Below are positions 52,493-61,557 of a DNA stretch of 64,000 nt, one piece after another. The translations under genes and the position numbers were made by a program. Each line of letters begins with the position of its first letter. Positions within the stretch are counted from its first letter, which is position 1. Where the stretch lies: assembly GCF_012273655.1 (NCBI RefSeq), contig NZ_JAAWWP010000002.1, positions 318,017-382,016 on the forward strand. Direction: 5' to 3'. Origin of the DNA: Streptomyces physcomitrii. GTDB taxonomy: Bacteria > Actinomycetota > Actinomycetes > Streptomycetales > Streptomycetaceae. The notes beneath the pieces were generated by a model, which was given only the letters and a program-made list of their open reading frames with translations, was not told the origin of the DNA and did no database searches.

Positions 52493-53769
52493 GACGCCGC
52501 CTCCGCCCTCTCCATCTCCAGCTCGACCTCGGTGCCGCCGTCCGGCACCGCACGCAATCGCGCGGTGCCGCCGTTGCGCCGCATCCGTCCGATGATCGAC
52601 TCCCGTACTCCCATGCGGTCGGCGGGCACCGCGTCGAGGTCGAGGCCGGGGCCCCGGTCGCGCACCGAGACGAACACCCGGGCCCCCTCCACCTCGGCGT
52701 ACACCTGCACCGCGCCGCCCTCGCCACCGTACTTGGCCGCGTTGACCATCGCCTCGCGCGCGGCCTGGACCTGGGCCGCGAGCCGGTCGTCCAGCGGGCA
52801 GTCGCCGACCACGACCACTTCGAGCGGGACGCCGTGCTTGTCCTCGACCTCGGCCGCGGTGCGCTTCACCGCGGCGGCCAGGGTGTCCGGCTCCCGCTCG
52901 TCCTCGGCCTTGCCGCGGCCCATGCCCTGGTAGAGCCACTCGCGCAGCTCGCGCTCCTGGGCCCGGGCCAGCCGCCGCACCTCGTTCGCGCGGTCCGCGT
53001 TGCGCTGTATCAGGGTCAGCGTGTGCAGCACCGAGTCGTGCACATGGGCCGCGACCTCGGCGCGCTCCTGGGCGCGGATGCGCATCAGCCGCTCCTCCGA
53101 GAGGTCCTGCGCCATCCGCACCAGATACGGGCCCGCGAGCAGCGCGATGCCCACCAGCACCGCGAGCGCCGCCTGCAGGATCGAACCGAGGTGCTCGGCC
53201 GAACCCTGGAGGACGAAGATGCCGGTGACCCCGGTGCCGACCAGCACCACCCCGGCCGCCGAGCGCAGCAGCGTCAGCACCCGGCGGCGCCGCCCGGCCT
53301 GGATCCAGCGGGCCCGGCGGGCGTTGTCGGCCTGCCGCCAGACCAGGGCCACGCCCGCGCCGACGAGCAGGGTCGGCCAGAGGTAGGCGTTGGCCGGGCC
53401 GCCCAGGTCGACCTTGCTGACGAAGACCGCCGAGACGATGACCATCGCGATCAGCGCGACGATCTGCCCCTTGTCCGGCTTGCGCGCCACCAGGCGCCGC
53501 CGCCCGTCCGGCGCGGTCTCGGCCCGGCGGCTCTCCTCCACGCCGCCGACGCCGAGCGGGACGAAGAACCAGAAGGCCGCGTACAGCAGCGCGCCGAGCC
53601 CGTCCACCAGGAAGAGACCGGTGAAGGCGAGCCGCACCCAGACCACGGGCAGCCCGAGGTGCCCGGCGAGCCCCCGCGCCACCCCGCCGAGCCAGCGGCC
53701 GTCACTGCTCCGGTAGAGCTTGCGCGGGGGCCGCGCGGTCTCCTCGGGCGCTGCGGCGGCTTCCTGCAT
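52489..53769 (-). CDS. Sensor histidine kinase with N-terminal PspC domain
   Basis: About 426 residues from the ATG at 53769; a GTG at 53784 would add five residues. The N-terminal PspC domain (about 18-75: LYRSSDGRWLGGVARGLAGHLGL) is followed by several membrane segments, a HisKA_3 dimerisation domain with the phospho-His in HVHDSVLHTL, and a HATPase domain (RDRGPGLDLDAVP). PspC-type kinases sense membrane stress. Translationally coupled to the response regulator. Divergent from a separate PspC protein gene, 168 bases away. Confidence 0.94.
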   Translation of the reverse strand: MQEAAAAPEETARPPRKLYRSSDGRWLGGVARGLAGHLGLPVVWVRLAFTGLFLVDGLGALLYAAFWFFVPLGVGGVEESRRAETAPDGRRRLVARKPDKGQIVALIAMVIVSAVFVSKVDLGGPANAYLWPTLLVGAGVALVWRQADNARRARWIQAGRRRRVLTLLRSAAGVVLVGTGVTGIFVLQGSAEHLGSILQAALAVLVGIALLAGPYLVRMAQDLSEERLMRIRAQERAEVAAHVHDSVLHTLTLIQRNADRANEVRRLARAQERELREWLYQGMGRGKAEDEREPDTLAAAVKRTAAEVEDKHGVPLEVVVVGDCPLDDRLAAQVQAAREAMVNAAKYGGEGGAVQVYAEVEGARVFVSVRDRGPGLDLDAVPADRMGVRESIIGRMRRNGGTARLRAVPDGGTEVELEMERAEAAS

Positions 53770-53937
53770 GGCACCGATCGTCACATGCCCGCGCGGGCAC
53801 CGGCATCAGGGTCGGCCCCTGAGACTCCCCTGACCCGGACGGACTCCCGGTCCGCCCGCGGTGACCGGGGAGAACTCAGGGTTCAGCCAGGGTCGGCCCG
53901 GCTCCCGCGGCGGCCCGGCGGCCGTCACCATGGAGGC

Positions 53938-55326
53938 ATGACGGATCAGCACCCACCAGGACCGGGTCCGGCGCGCGGCAGCGGCGCCGGACCCCGCACC
54001 GCCGCACCGCCACCACCGGCGGCGGACACCGGACGGGTGCCCGGGGCGGACCGGCTGCGCCGGGACCGGGGCCAGAAGGTGCTCGGCGGTGTCTGCGGCG
54101 GACTCGGCCGCCACTACGACATGGACCCGGTGATCTTCCGGATCGTGCTCGCGGTGCTCTCCGTCACCGGCGGCCTCGGCCTGGTCTGCTACGGCTTCGC
54201 CTGGCTCTTCGTCCCGCTGGACGGCGAGGAGGAGAACCAGGCCCGCAGGCTGCTCTCCGGCCGGGTCGACGGACCGGCGCTGACCGCCGTGCTCTGCGCC
54301 CTGGTGGGCACCGGCCTGTTCCTGTCGATGATGAAGAACAGCTCCGTCTTCACCTTCGCCATCGCCCTCGGCGTGCTGCTCGCCGCCACCGGCTACTGGT
54401 CCCGCCACCGGGACGCCGAGGAGTCTCCCGCCCCCTCCGACGCCCCCAGCCAGGAGAAGACCGCCACCACCGCCTCGGTCTACGGCGGCGCTCCCCCGGA
54501 GGCGCAGAAGCCCCCCGTACCGGGCCGGATCCCCTCCTGGTGGCGGGAGCCCATCGTCAAGGACGGCACCCACATCGGCGGCACCGGCTACCTCTGGGGC
54601 CCCGCGGGACTGGACGACCCCGCCTCGGTCCCCGGCGCCCTGCGCAGCGCCTACCCCCCGCACCGCGGGGCGCCGCCGCCCGCGCCCAAGCCCCGCGAAC
54701 CCCGCTGGATCGGCGGCTGGCTCTTCCTGCTCACCCTGCTTGCGGGCGGCCTCGGCACCGGCCTGACCTGGCAGCACCTGAACCTCAGCGGCACCCTGCA
54801 GACCGGCCTCGCGGCCTCCCTCGCGGTGCTCGGCCTCGGCATCGCCGTCAGCTCCCGCTGGGGCCGCACCGGCGGCGGCTCCCTGCTGCTCGCCGTGCTC
54901 ACCGCGGGCCTCCTCGCGGGCGCCGCCGCGCTGCCCCCCGAGGTCACCACCGACTGGTCCCGCACGGACTGGCGCCCCGCGAACGCCGCCGCCGTACGCC
55001 CCGAGTACCGCCTCGGCACCGGCGACGCCCGCCTCGACCTGCGCGGCGTACGGCTCACCGGGAACCGTACGGTCACCACCCGCGCCGAGGTGGGCGCCGG
55101 GCGGCTGCGGGTGATCGTCCCCCCGGGCGCGACCGTCCGGCTGCACGCCACCACCGGCGTCGGGGACATCCAACTCCCCGGCCAGGACCAGCGCGACGTC
55201 GACATCGCCCCCGGAAAGCAGGAGGACTTCGTGCTGCGCCCCACCGCCAGGACCCCCGACCGCGGCACCCTCGCCCTCGACCTGCACGTCGCCCTCGGCC
55301 AGGTGGAGGTCAGCCGTGCGTCATGA
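53938..55326 (+). CDS. PspC-domain membrane protein with LiaF-like C-terminus
   Basis: 462 residues from the ATG at 53938 (GGAGG directly upstream). A Pro/Ala-rich N-terminus precedes the PspC domain (about 40-105: LRRDRGQKVLGGVCGGLGRHYDMDP). Further membrane helices (about 120-165, 260-330) follow, and a C-terminal beta-rich domain (DARLDLRGVRLTGNRTVTTRAEVGAG) like the LiaF/DUF4097 envelope-stress fold. It probably senses or buffers cell-envelope damage with the divergent kinase/regulator pair. Overlaps the following small gene by 11 bases. Confidence 0.92.
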   Translation: MTDQHPPGPGPARGSGAGPRTAAPPPPAADTGRVPGADRLRRDRGQKVLGGVCGGLGRHYDMDPVIFRIVLAVLSVTGGLGLVCYGFAWLFVPLDGEEENQARRLLSGRVDGPALTAVLCALVGTGLFLSMMKNSSVFTFAIALGVLLAATGYWSRHRDAEESPAPSDAPSQEKTATTASVYGGAPPEAQKPPVPGRIPSWWREPIVKDGTHIGGTGYLWGPAGLDDPASVPGALRSAYPPHRGAPPPAPKPREPRWIGGWLFLLTLLAGGLGTGLTWQHLNLSGTLQTGLAASLAVLGLGIAVSSRWGRTGGGSLLLAVLTAGLLAGAAALPPEVTTDWSRTDWRPANAAAVRPEYRLGTGDARLDLRGVRLTGNRTVTTRAEVGAGRLRVIVPPGATVRLHATTGVGDIQLPGQDQRDVDIAPGKQEDFVLRPTARTPDRGTLALDLHVALGQVEVSRAS

Positions 55327-55534
55327 CTTCGGCCCCGGCAAACTCCTCGCCGGCCTGGTCCTCCTCACCACCGCCCTCCTCTACCTCGGCGACGCCGCCA
55401 CCTGGTGGCACCTCCCCTGGTACGCCGTACTCCCCCTCATCTGCGGCGGCCTCTTCCTCTCGGCGACGGTGGCGGTCGTGGGGGTGGGGGTACGGCGGAG
55501 GGGGAGGCGGCGGGCGGGGAGCGCGGACGGGTAG
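55316..55534 (+). CDS. Small two-helix membrane protein
   Basis: 72 residues from a GTG at 55316. Two hydrophobic segments, LLAGLVLLTTALLYLG and YAVLPLICGGLFLSATVAVVGVGV, are followed by an Arg-rich C-terminus (RRRGRRRAG). The 11-base overlap with the PspC gene indicates coupled translation. No known function; probably part of the same membrane-stress unit. Confidence 0.8.
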   Translation: MRHDFGPGKLLAGLVLLTTALLYLGDAATWWHLPWYAVLPLICGGLFLSATVAVVGVGVRRRGRRRAGSADG

Positions 55535-55585
55535 TCGGGGTGGTCGGCGCAGTCGGGGCGGCTCCCCGTCGAGACCCCGCTGCGG

Positions 55586-56221
55586 TCAGCCCGCCACCGC
55601 GCGTGCCAGCAGCGTGCCGACGGTCTCGCCCGCCGGGGGCGCCAGGACGGTCACGCTCACCTCGCGGAAGCCGTGGCCGCCGAGGATCGCCCGCCACTCG
55701 GCGGGGGTGTGGTCGTGCCGGATACCGGAGTTGCCGGGCGGCGGCTTCCGGCTCGCCGGCGGCGCGTGCGAGAAGGCCAGCACGCCGCCCGGTGCCAAGT
55801 GGGCCCGTACCGCGGGAAGCAGCCTGCCCGGGTCGGTGAACCAGACGGCGCCGAAGACCGAGAGCACCACGTCGAAGGTCTCGGCGGTCCCGTCCAGGAA
55901 GTCCACCGCCTCCGCGGTGCGGAAGTCCAGTCCCGGCAGGTGCCCCCAGCGCCCCTCCGCGGCGGCCTTGCGGCTCGGGGCGATGTCGACCCCCGTACCG
56001 AGGGCACCGAGCGCGGCGAGGTGCGCGAGGTTGTCGCCCCCGCCCGACCCCAGCTCCAGGACCCGGCGGCCCGCGAGGGGGCCGAGGATCTCCTCCGCCG
56101 GTCCGTGGTCGGGGTACTGGGTCCAGTTGAGCCAGGTCTTCTCACCCCGGGCGTTCACGGAGCGGCGGGGCCTGCTCCCGGCGGCGAACCGCTCCCAGGC
56201 CTCGGCCGACGACATGTCCAT
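55586..56221 (-). CDS. Class I SAM-dependent methyltransferase
   Basis: About 211 residues from the ATG at 56221 (GGAGG upstream); an ATG at 56215 is equally possible. The Rossmann-like core shows VLELGSGGGDNLAHLAALG (SAM motif I), GVDIAPS, and FDVVLSVFGAVWFTDP (motif IV region), then LAPGGVLAFSHAPP. It resembles UbiE/COQ5-type small-molecule methyltransferases. Substrate unknown. Convergent with the small membrane protein gene. Confidence 0.9.
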   Translation of the reverse strand: MDMSSAEAWERFAAGSRPRRSVNARGEKTWLNWTQYPDHGPAEEILGPLAGRRVLELGSGGGDNLAHLAALGALGTGVDIAPSRKAAAEGRWGHLPGLDFRTAEAVDFLDGTAETFDVVLSVFGAVWFTDPGRLLPAVRAHLAPGGVLAFSHAPPASRKPPPGNSGIRHDHTPAEWRAILGGHGFREVSVTVLAPPAGETVGTLLARAVAG

Positions 56222-56445
56222 TCCGCCTCCTCCGCACGGCATCCTGCCCACCGCACGGGCCGAGGTCGACATCGGAACAAGCCGCACTGCGGGACACGCC
56301 TCCGGCCGCACAGCTCCCAACCGCCGCGCCCCGCAAGGAACTTCACCTCCGCGGAAGGGCTGCGCCGGGAGGGGACCGACGCAGCCCGCTCTGGGGGCGG
56401 CGTTCACCGCCGGGCTCCCGCCGCCCGGCTCTCACCGGTGGGCGG

Positions 56446-57102
56446 TCAGCGTTCGCCCTCGGACGCCGGGGGCTCGTACGCGGGTGGCCGTCTGCGGTGG
56501 CGGAGCCAGGCGTCGGCGGAGAGGAGCGGGGTGCCCGCGAGGATCAGGGGGAGCCAGGCCATCAGGTACGCGAGGTCGTTGCCGTAGTAGTACGGCTCGG
56601 TCGTCCAGCTCACCGTCAGCCACAGGCTCAGCGAGATCAGCGCGCCGCCGAGGGCCGCGAGCCGCCCGAGGAGGCCGAGCAGGATGCCGAGGCCGACGGC
56701 GAGTTCGCCCAGGCCGATGGCGTAGCCGAAGCCGACCGGGGACTTCAGGGCGAGGTCGACCAGCCAGGGCACCGCCGAGGTGTCGCGGACGCTGCGCATC
56801 GTCTCGCCGAGCGAACCGGGGCCGTGGGCCGACAGGAAGGTGCTGTCGGTGAGCTTGTCGAGGCCCGCGTAGACGAAGGTCACGCCGAGGAAGAGGCGCA
56901 GCGGGAGGAGGGCGTGGCGGGTGAGGAGGGCGCGGAGCGAGTGGCCGGTCCGGGGGTCGGGGGCGGACCGCCCGGTCCGAGGGTCGGGAGCGGACCGGCC
57001 GGTGGCTCCGCGGGGGAAGCGGTCGCCCCGGTGCTCGCCGGGGGTGCCGCGGGTGTCCTCGCCGGGATCGCCGCCGGTGTCCTCGCCTCTGCTGTGGGCC
57101 AT
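56446..57102 (-). CDS. DoxX-family membrane protein
   Basis: About 218 residues from the ATG at 57102 (GGGAGAGG about ten bases upstream); an ATG at 57177 would add 25 residues but has no ribosome site. The acidic/basic N-terminal tail contains a 9-residue repeat (TGRSAPDPR twice). Then four hydrophobic segments of the DoxX family: LRLFLGVTFVYAGLDKL, a middle GYAIGLGELAVGLGILLGLLG, GALISLSLWLTVS and DLAYLMAWLPLILAG. DoxX proteins are linked to thiosulfate or thiol redox balance in membranes. Exact role unknown. Confidence 0.88.
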   Translation of the reverse strand: MAHSRGEDTGGDPGEDTRGTPGEHRGDRFPRGATGRSAPDPRTGRSAPDPRTGHSLRALLTRHALLPLRLFLGVTFVYAGLDKLTDSTFLSAHGPGSLGETMRSVRDTSAVPWLVDLALKSPVGFGYAIGLGELAVGLGILLGLLGRLAALGGALISLSLWLTVSWTTEPYYYGNDLAYLMAWLPLILAGTPLLSADAWLRHRRRPPAYEPPASEGER

Positions 57103-57228
57103 CGTCCGACCGCCTCTCCCGCCGGGCCCCGGTGGCCCGTCGAAGGACGGTACGTACGCCGGTTCCGGCCCGTTCATTCCAGCGTACGACGGGGTGGGAG
57201 GGGCCGCGTCCGGCCGGGGCGGGGCCGG

Positions 57229-58494
57229 TCAGTCCACCACGTCGATGGTGCGGCGGCCGGTCTCCAGGCCCGCGGCGGTGACCACCTGCACCTCGACCGG
57301 GCCGGGCTCGACATCGGCCGGCACCGGGACGGTCAGCACCGTGTCGGTGGGGTTGCTGAAGCCGCCGGGGACGGGGACCAGCGGGACGTGCACCTGCACG
57401 GGTCCGAGGCGTACCGCGAGGCGGGCGAGCTGCTCGGCGGTGCCCGCGCCGGGCGGCACGAAACCGGTGCCGCGGATCTCGATGTCGTCGCCGGTGCGGA
57501 TCGGGCCGTCCAGGTCCCCGGCCTCGCGGGAGCGCACCACGGAGAGGATCACCGGCCGTCCGCCCGCGGTGCAGGCGGCCCCGGCGAAGACGGCCGCCGA
57601 GACCAGCACCAGGAGCACCACGGCCCAGGGCAGCGGGGGCAGCTCGCGCGGGCTCCGGGCCAGCAGTACGCAGCCGAGGACGAGCCCGGCCCCGCCCACC
57701 ACCACGTACTGCGCCCGGGCCCAACTGCCGTGCCCCGCCTCGTCGGTGAAGAGATCGGCCCAGCGCGGCCGGTCGGCGCGGATCCGCTGGAGCCGCCCGG
57801 CGCGCACCCGTGCGGCGCGCACCCCGTCCACGGCCACCGCGACCGCCGCGAGCGCGCCGAGCAGGGTGACGAAGCCGGTGGACCGGCCGGGGCCGAGCGC
57901 GTCCAGCAGCTCCCGCCGGTCGGCCGCACCGCTCGCGGCGACGAGCTGGACGGCGAGGAGCAGCAGCGCGTAGACGGCGAGGAGCAGCCAGGCCGCCGCC
58001 ACCGTCCGCGCGGCCGAGAGCCGGTTGCCGCCGCCGGTGAGCGGTGCGAGGAGGCCGCCGCGGGCGCGGTGCAGGTAGGCGGCGCCGCCGAGCAGCGCGC
58101 CGAGCGGCAGGGCGGCCACAAGTCCCGCCGTACGGGCGGTGGTCCAGCCCGCGCCGATCGCCGTGGCGGCCTCCACGAGCAGCAGCAGGACGAACCCGGT
58201 GGTCAGGACCTGGGCGGTCCGCTGCCAGAGCGGGTCGAGGCGGGCCTCGGCCTCGGCCCGGCCGCGCGCGGCGACCTGGGCGGCGGACTGGGTCAGCTCG
58301 TCGGAGACCCACTGGCGGCTCGCGCCCGCGGAGTGCGCGACGGCGGCGGGCAGGCCCTCGCCCGCGGCGAGTTCGTCCCGCCGGGCGAGGAAGCGGGCGA
58401 CCGCTCTGCGGTGGCCCTCCCGGGCGCCCTTCGGGCAGTCGCCGCAGGTGCAGCCGCCCTCGTGTGCGCTCTGCCGCGCCTCCTGCACCGCCAC
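57229..58494 (-). CDS. Membrane protein with N-terminal Cys motif and IPT/TIG-like C-terminal domain
   Basis: 421 residues. The N-terminus carries CTCGDC within the first 20 residues, a possible metal site. About six membrane segments follow (residues 95-300). The C-terminal 110 residues look like an Ig-like IPT/TIG domain (DIEIRGTGFVPPGAGT, TVLTVPVPADVEPGPVEVQVVTAAGL). That combination is unusual and the function is unknown. 52 bases upstream of a DUF-rich region near the DoxX gene on the same strand, so co-transcription is possible. Confidence 0.82.
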   Translation of the reverse strand: MAVQEARQSAHEGGCTCGDCPKGAREGHRRAVARFLARRDELAAGEGLPAAVAHSAGASRQWVSDELTQSAAQVAARGRAEAEARLDPLWQRTAQVLTTGFVLLLLVEAATAIGAGWTTARTAGLVAALPLGALLGGAAYLHRARGGLLAPLTGGGNRLSAARTVAAAWLLLAVYALLLLAVQLVAASGAADRRELLDALGPGRSTGFVTLLGALAAVAVAVDGVRAARVRAGRLQRIRADRPRWADLFTDEAGHGSWARAQYVVVGGAGLVLGCVLLARSPRELPPLPWAVVLLVLVSAAVFAGAACTAGGRPVILSVVRSREAGDLDGPIRTGDDIEIRGTGFVPPGAGTAEQLARLAVRLGPVQVHVPLVPVPGGFSNPTDTVLTVPVPADVEPGPVEVQVVTAAGLETGRRTIDVVD

Positions 58495-58921
58495 CGGACC
58501 ACTACTCCGTCGTCTGGGACCACCTGCCGTACGGCGGGGCGCTCGTGTCCGTACCCGGCCGCCGTCGGTACGGTCGACGGCCGCTGCCGATGATCGCCCG
58601 ATGTGATCATGAACTTTCCTGCTGTGACTGGGAATTGTGCCGCACCCGGGGAGCGCGCGGGCACGGCGGAGGCCCCCGTGGGTGTGAAGCGGCCACGGGA
58701 GGGTTGACCTCGTACTCCCCCGGCGGGCGCGGTGCCCGCTATCCGGACACGGGGTGCTGCTCAGCGGCGTACGGGACGGTCGGCCGACCCGGTCGGCACC
58801 AGGTCCCGGGCAGTGGGTTGTGGGTCCCCGGCAGTGGGTTGTGGATCGCGGTTGTGGGTTGTGGATCGCGGGTTGTGGGTTGTGGGTCCCAGGTTGGGAA
58901 CGGCTGCTGCGGCTGTGGTTC
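58495..58921. promoter_or_regulatory. Intergenic region with 21-bp repeats
   Basis: 427 bases between the aldolase-like gene and the IPT/TIG membrane-protein gene, both leftward. It holds the promoter of the latter and four copies of a 21-base T/G-rich repeat near the aldolase end. No gene is seen. Confidence 0.45.
58811..58896. repeat. Four tandem copies of a 21-bp T/G-rich unit
   Basis: GTGGGTTGTGG starts at 58813, 58834, 58854 and 58875, each followed by (A/G)TC(C/G)C(C/G) type sequence. It lies 25 bases beyond the aldolase stop. Plus-strand G-runs could fold; function unknown. Confidence 0.85.
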
Positions 58922-59707
58922 TCAGGCCAGCAGATCGGGCTCGCTGCGGCTGATCTGCTCCCACATCGGCTGGTAGTTGATCCAGGCGACGAGGTCGTGG
59001 CCGAGCTGTTCGCGGGTGGCGACCGCGCGGGCGTGGTCGATGAGGAAGGGCCGGCCGGCGGCGCGGGCCGCGAGCTGCACCTGGCAGGCGCGTTCCAGGG
59101 TCAGGAACCACCAGGCCGCCGCGTCGACCGAGTCGCCGACCGTGACCAGTCCGTGGTTGCGCAGCACCACCGCCTTGTGCGGCCCGAGCGCGGCGGCGAT
59201 CCGGCGGCCCTCCTCGGTGTCGACGACCACGCCCGAGTAGTCCGGGTAGAGCGCGTGGTCCTCGTAGAAGGCGCAGGACTCCTGGGTGATCGGGTCGACG
59301 GGCTCGCCGAGCGCGGCCAGGGCGCGGCCGTGCACCGAGTGGCAGTGCGCGACGGCGACCACCTCGGGCCGGGCCCGGTGGATCTCGGCGTGCACGGTGA
59401 AGGCGGCCTGGTTCACATGGCGGCTGCCCTCGACGACCTGCCCGTCGTGATTGGCGAGAACCAGATCGCCCACCGTGAGATGGGCGAAGGGCATCCCGAA
59501 GGGGTTCACCCAGTAGTGGTCGGTGAGTTCGGGGTCGCGGGCCGTGAGATGGCCGGAGACCCCGTCCTCGTACCCGAGGCGGCCGAAGAGGCGCAGGGCA
59601 CCGGCGAGGCGCTCCTTGCGGTGGCGGCGTTCGTCCTCGGGCGATTCGTGCACGGGCGGCATCGCGAACCGCAGCTGGTCGACGGGTATCGGAGTGGGCC
59701 CGTGCAT
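58922..59707 (-). CDS. Class II aldolase/adducin family protein
   Basis: 261 residues from the ATG at 59707 (GGAGGAACG upstream). The aldolase II fold shows GVSGHLTARDPE, the zinc ligands in HCHSVHGRALA and the C-terminal RNHGLVTVG. Members include fuculose-phosphate aldolase and decarboxylases, but most actinobacterial copies have no proven substrate. The absence of a Glu in the expected aldolase position is not certain. Monocistronic, divergent from the FG-GAP protein gene. Confidence 0.9.
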   Translation of the reverse strand: MHGPTPIPVDQLRFAMPPVHESPEDERRHRKERLAGALRLFGRLGYEDGVSGHLTARDPELTDHYWVNPFGMPFAHLTVGDLVLANHDGQVVEGSRHVNQAAFTVHAEIHRARPEVVAVAHCHSVHGRALAALGEPVDPITQESCAFYEDHALYPDYSGVVVDTEEGRRIAAALGPHKAVVLRNHGLVTVGDSVDAAAWWFLTLERACQVQLAARAAGRPFLIDHARAVATREQLGHDLVAWINYQPMWEQISRSEPDLLA

Positions 59708-60093
59708 CGTTCCTCCATCGCGTGCGGTGGTCCGCAGCGGAAGCTACCGGGGGCGGGCCGATCGGAACAGTCCCCGCACGCGAACACCTGCGGACGGCCG
59801 TCCGCCGCGGGAGAAGCGGAGGCGGTTCCGGGGCGCGGAGAGCACGGCAGGCGAGGGCGGTCGGGGGCCGGAAGACCGTGTGAGCAGGGGCGGTTCCGGA
59901 GGCGCGGATCGCGGTCGCGGCGGAGAAGGGCGCGGACGGGGTACAACCCTCGGCCCCGGTGGCGAGTCTGCCTCTGCGAGGCGGGGGACGTAAGCCTTCC
60001 GCCATCCACAGGCATCCGCATGGACACCCGGTCCCCGTGCGCCGTTCACCGGCGACCCGGGCCGGCGGCCGTGTCCCCCACCCAGGAGATTCC
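59708..60093. promoter_or_regulatory. Divergent intergenic region aldolase / FG-GAP protein
   Basis: 386 bases with GC-rich dyads. GGGTACAACCC near 59940 may hold a -10 for the FG-GAP gene, but no -35 is clear. No gene is seen. Confidence 0.35.
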
Positions 60094-61443
60094 GTGCTCG
60101 TACCCCGCCATCGACTCGCCGCCCGCTGCGCCGCGGTCGCCGCCCTGCTCACCGCGCCCGTGGTGGCCCTGTCCGCCCCGGCCTCCGCCGACGGCGGGCG
60201 GGCCGCGGAACCCGCCGCCGTCCAGGCGGACTTCGACCACGACGGTCTCGCGGACGTGACGGCCTCCTCGCCCGCCGGTTACCAGTCCGTCCGGTACGGG
60301 GGTACGGACGGCCGGAACCAGACCGTGACGGTGGACCCCGCCCGCAGCACCGCCCGCGACCTGGACGAGGACGGCTACGCGGACCTGGTCTCCGGCGACA
60401 CCATCCGCTGGGGCTCCGCCGAGGGGCTGACCGAGGCGGCGCTCACCATCCCCGCCGACCAGCAGTTCGGCGGCAGCGGCGTGACCTCGGGCGACTTCGA
60501 CGGGGACGGCCACGCCGACCTCGTGGCGCAGAAGAAGGACGCCGAGGAGTGGGGCGATCTGCGCGTCCTGTACGGGCCGTTCACCCGCGAGGGCACCGCC
60601 AGCCGCTCCTCCGACCTGTCGACCGGCCGCACCTTCGACCCGACCCGGATGGTCTCCGGCGACATCACCGGCGACGGCCGCGACGACCTGGTCACCCTGC
60701 ACGCCTTCGAGGAGATGTCGGAGTCCTCGCAGTTCTGGGCGGGCGGCGCGGACGGCCTGGCCACCAAGTCCACCACGCTGCCGGACGCCGCGTCCGCGGC
60801 CATCGGCGACGTGGACGCGGACGGCTACGGCGACCTGGTCATCCGCACCGTGCCGGGCGGCGTCGTGGAGAACCTCCCCTACGACGCGGGCACCGTGAAG
60901 GTCCTCTACGGCACCGCCAAGGGCCCCTCCACCAGCCGTACGACCACGCTCACCCAGGACTCCGCCGGGGTGCCGGGCGTGAGCGAGGACGGCGACCAGT
61001 TCGGCTACGACCTCGCGGCGGCCGATGTGAACGGCGACGGCTACGCCGACGTGGCCGCGGGCGTGCCCTACGAGGACCTGACCGCCAAGGGCAGGCCGGT
61101 CAAGGACGCGGGCTCGGTGGTGCTCCTCAGGGGCGGCGCGAAGGGCCTCACCGGCACCGGCGCGCAGGCCGTGCACCAGGACACCGCCGGGGTCCCCGGG
61201 GCCGCCGAGAGCAAGGACTACTTCGGCAGCGCCCTGTGGACCGGCGACACCGACGGCGACGGCCACCCGGACCTCGGGGTCGGCGCGCCCGGCGAGGACA
61301 CCTCCAACGCGGACACCGGCGCGGTCTGGCTGCTGCGCGGCTCCCCGGCGGGCCTGACCTCGGAGGGCTCGACCGCCTTCAACCCGGCGGAGATCGGCGC
61401 CCCGGACGCCGACGCCCGGCTCGGCAGCGACTTCGCCGGCTGA
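60094..61443 (+). CDS. Secreted FG-GAP/VCBS repeat protein
   Basis: 449 residues from the GTG at 60094 (AGGAG six bases upstream). A Sec signal peptide (about 1-35: VLVPRHRLAARCAAVAALLTAPVVALSAPASA) precedes about seven FG-GAP-type calcium-binding repeats, visible as DFDHDGLADV, DLDEDGYADL, DFDGDGHADL, DITGDGRDDL, DVDADGYGDL, DVNGDGYADV and DTDGDGHPDL. The repeats should form a seven-bladed beta-propeller as in integrin alpha chains. Extracellular. Ligand unknown. Confidence 0.93.
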   Translation: MLVPRHRLAARCAAVAALLTAPVVALSAPASADGGRAAEPAAVQADFDHDGLADVTASSPAGYQSVRYGGTDGRNQTVTVDPARSTARDLDEDGYADLVSGDTIRWGSAEGLTEAALTIPADQQFGGSGVTSGDFDGDGHADLVAQKKDAEEWGDLRVLYGPFTREGTASRSSDLSTGRTFDPTRMVSGDITGDGRDDLVTLHAFEEMSESSQFWAGGADGLATKSTTLPDAASAAIGDVDADGYGDLVIRTVPGGVVENLPYDAGTVKVLYGTAKGPSTSRTTTLTQDSAGVPGVSEDGDQFGYDLAAADVNGDGYADVAAGVPYEDLTAKGRPVKDAGSVVLLRGGAKGLTGTGAQAVHQDTAGVPGAAESKDYFGSALWTGDTDGDGHPDLGVGAPGEDTSNADTGAVWLLRGSPAGLTSEGSTAFNPAEIGAPDADARLGSDFAG

Positions 61444-61528
61444 GGCGGGATCCACCAGCGGGATCCACGAGCTGAAGCGGCGGGCGGGCGAGGGCCCCGC
61501 CCGCCGTTTCGCGGTCCGGCGGAGCCGA

Positions 61529-61551
61529 TTGTCAGTGGCGGCGTGCAGACT
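61529..61551 (+). promoter_or_regulatory. RecA-independent DNA-damage-type promoter (oxidase-like gene)
   Basis: TTGTCAGTG (61529-61537), 8 bases, CAGACT (61546-61551), six bases before the ATG at 61558. The -35 half matches the consensus exactly; the -10 differs at its first base. A leaderless message is implied. Confidence 0.6.
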
Positions 61552-61557
61552 GCCCGC

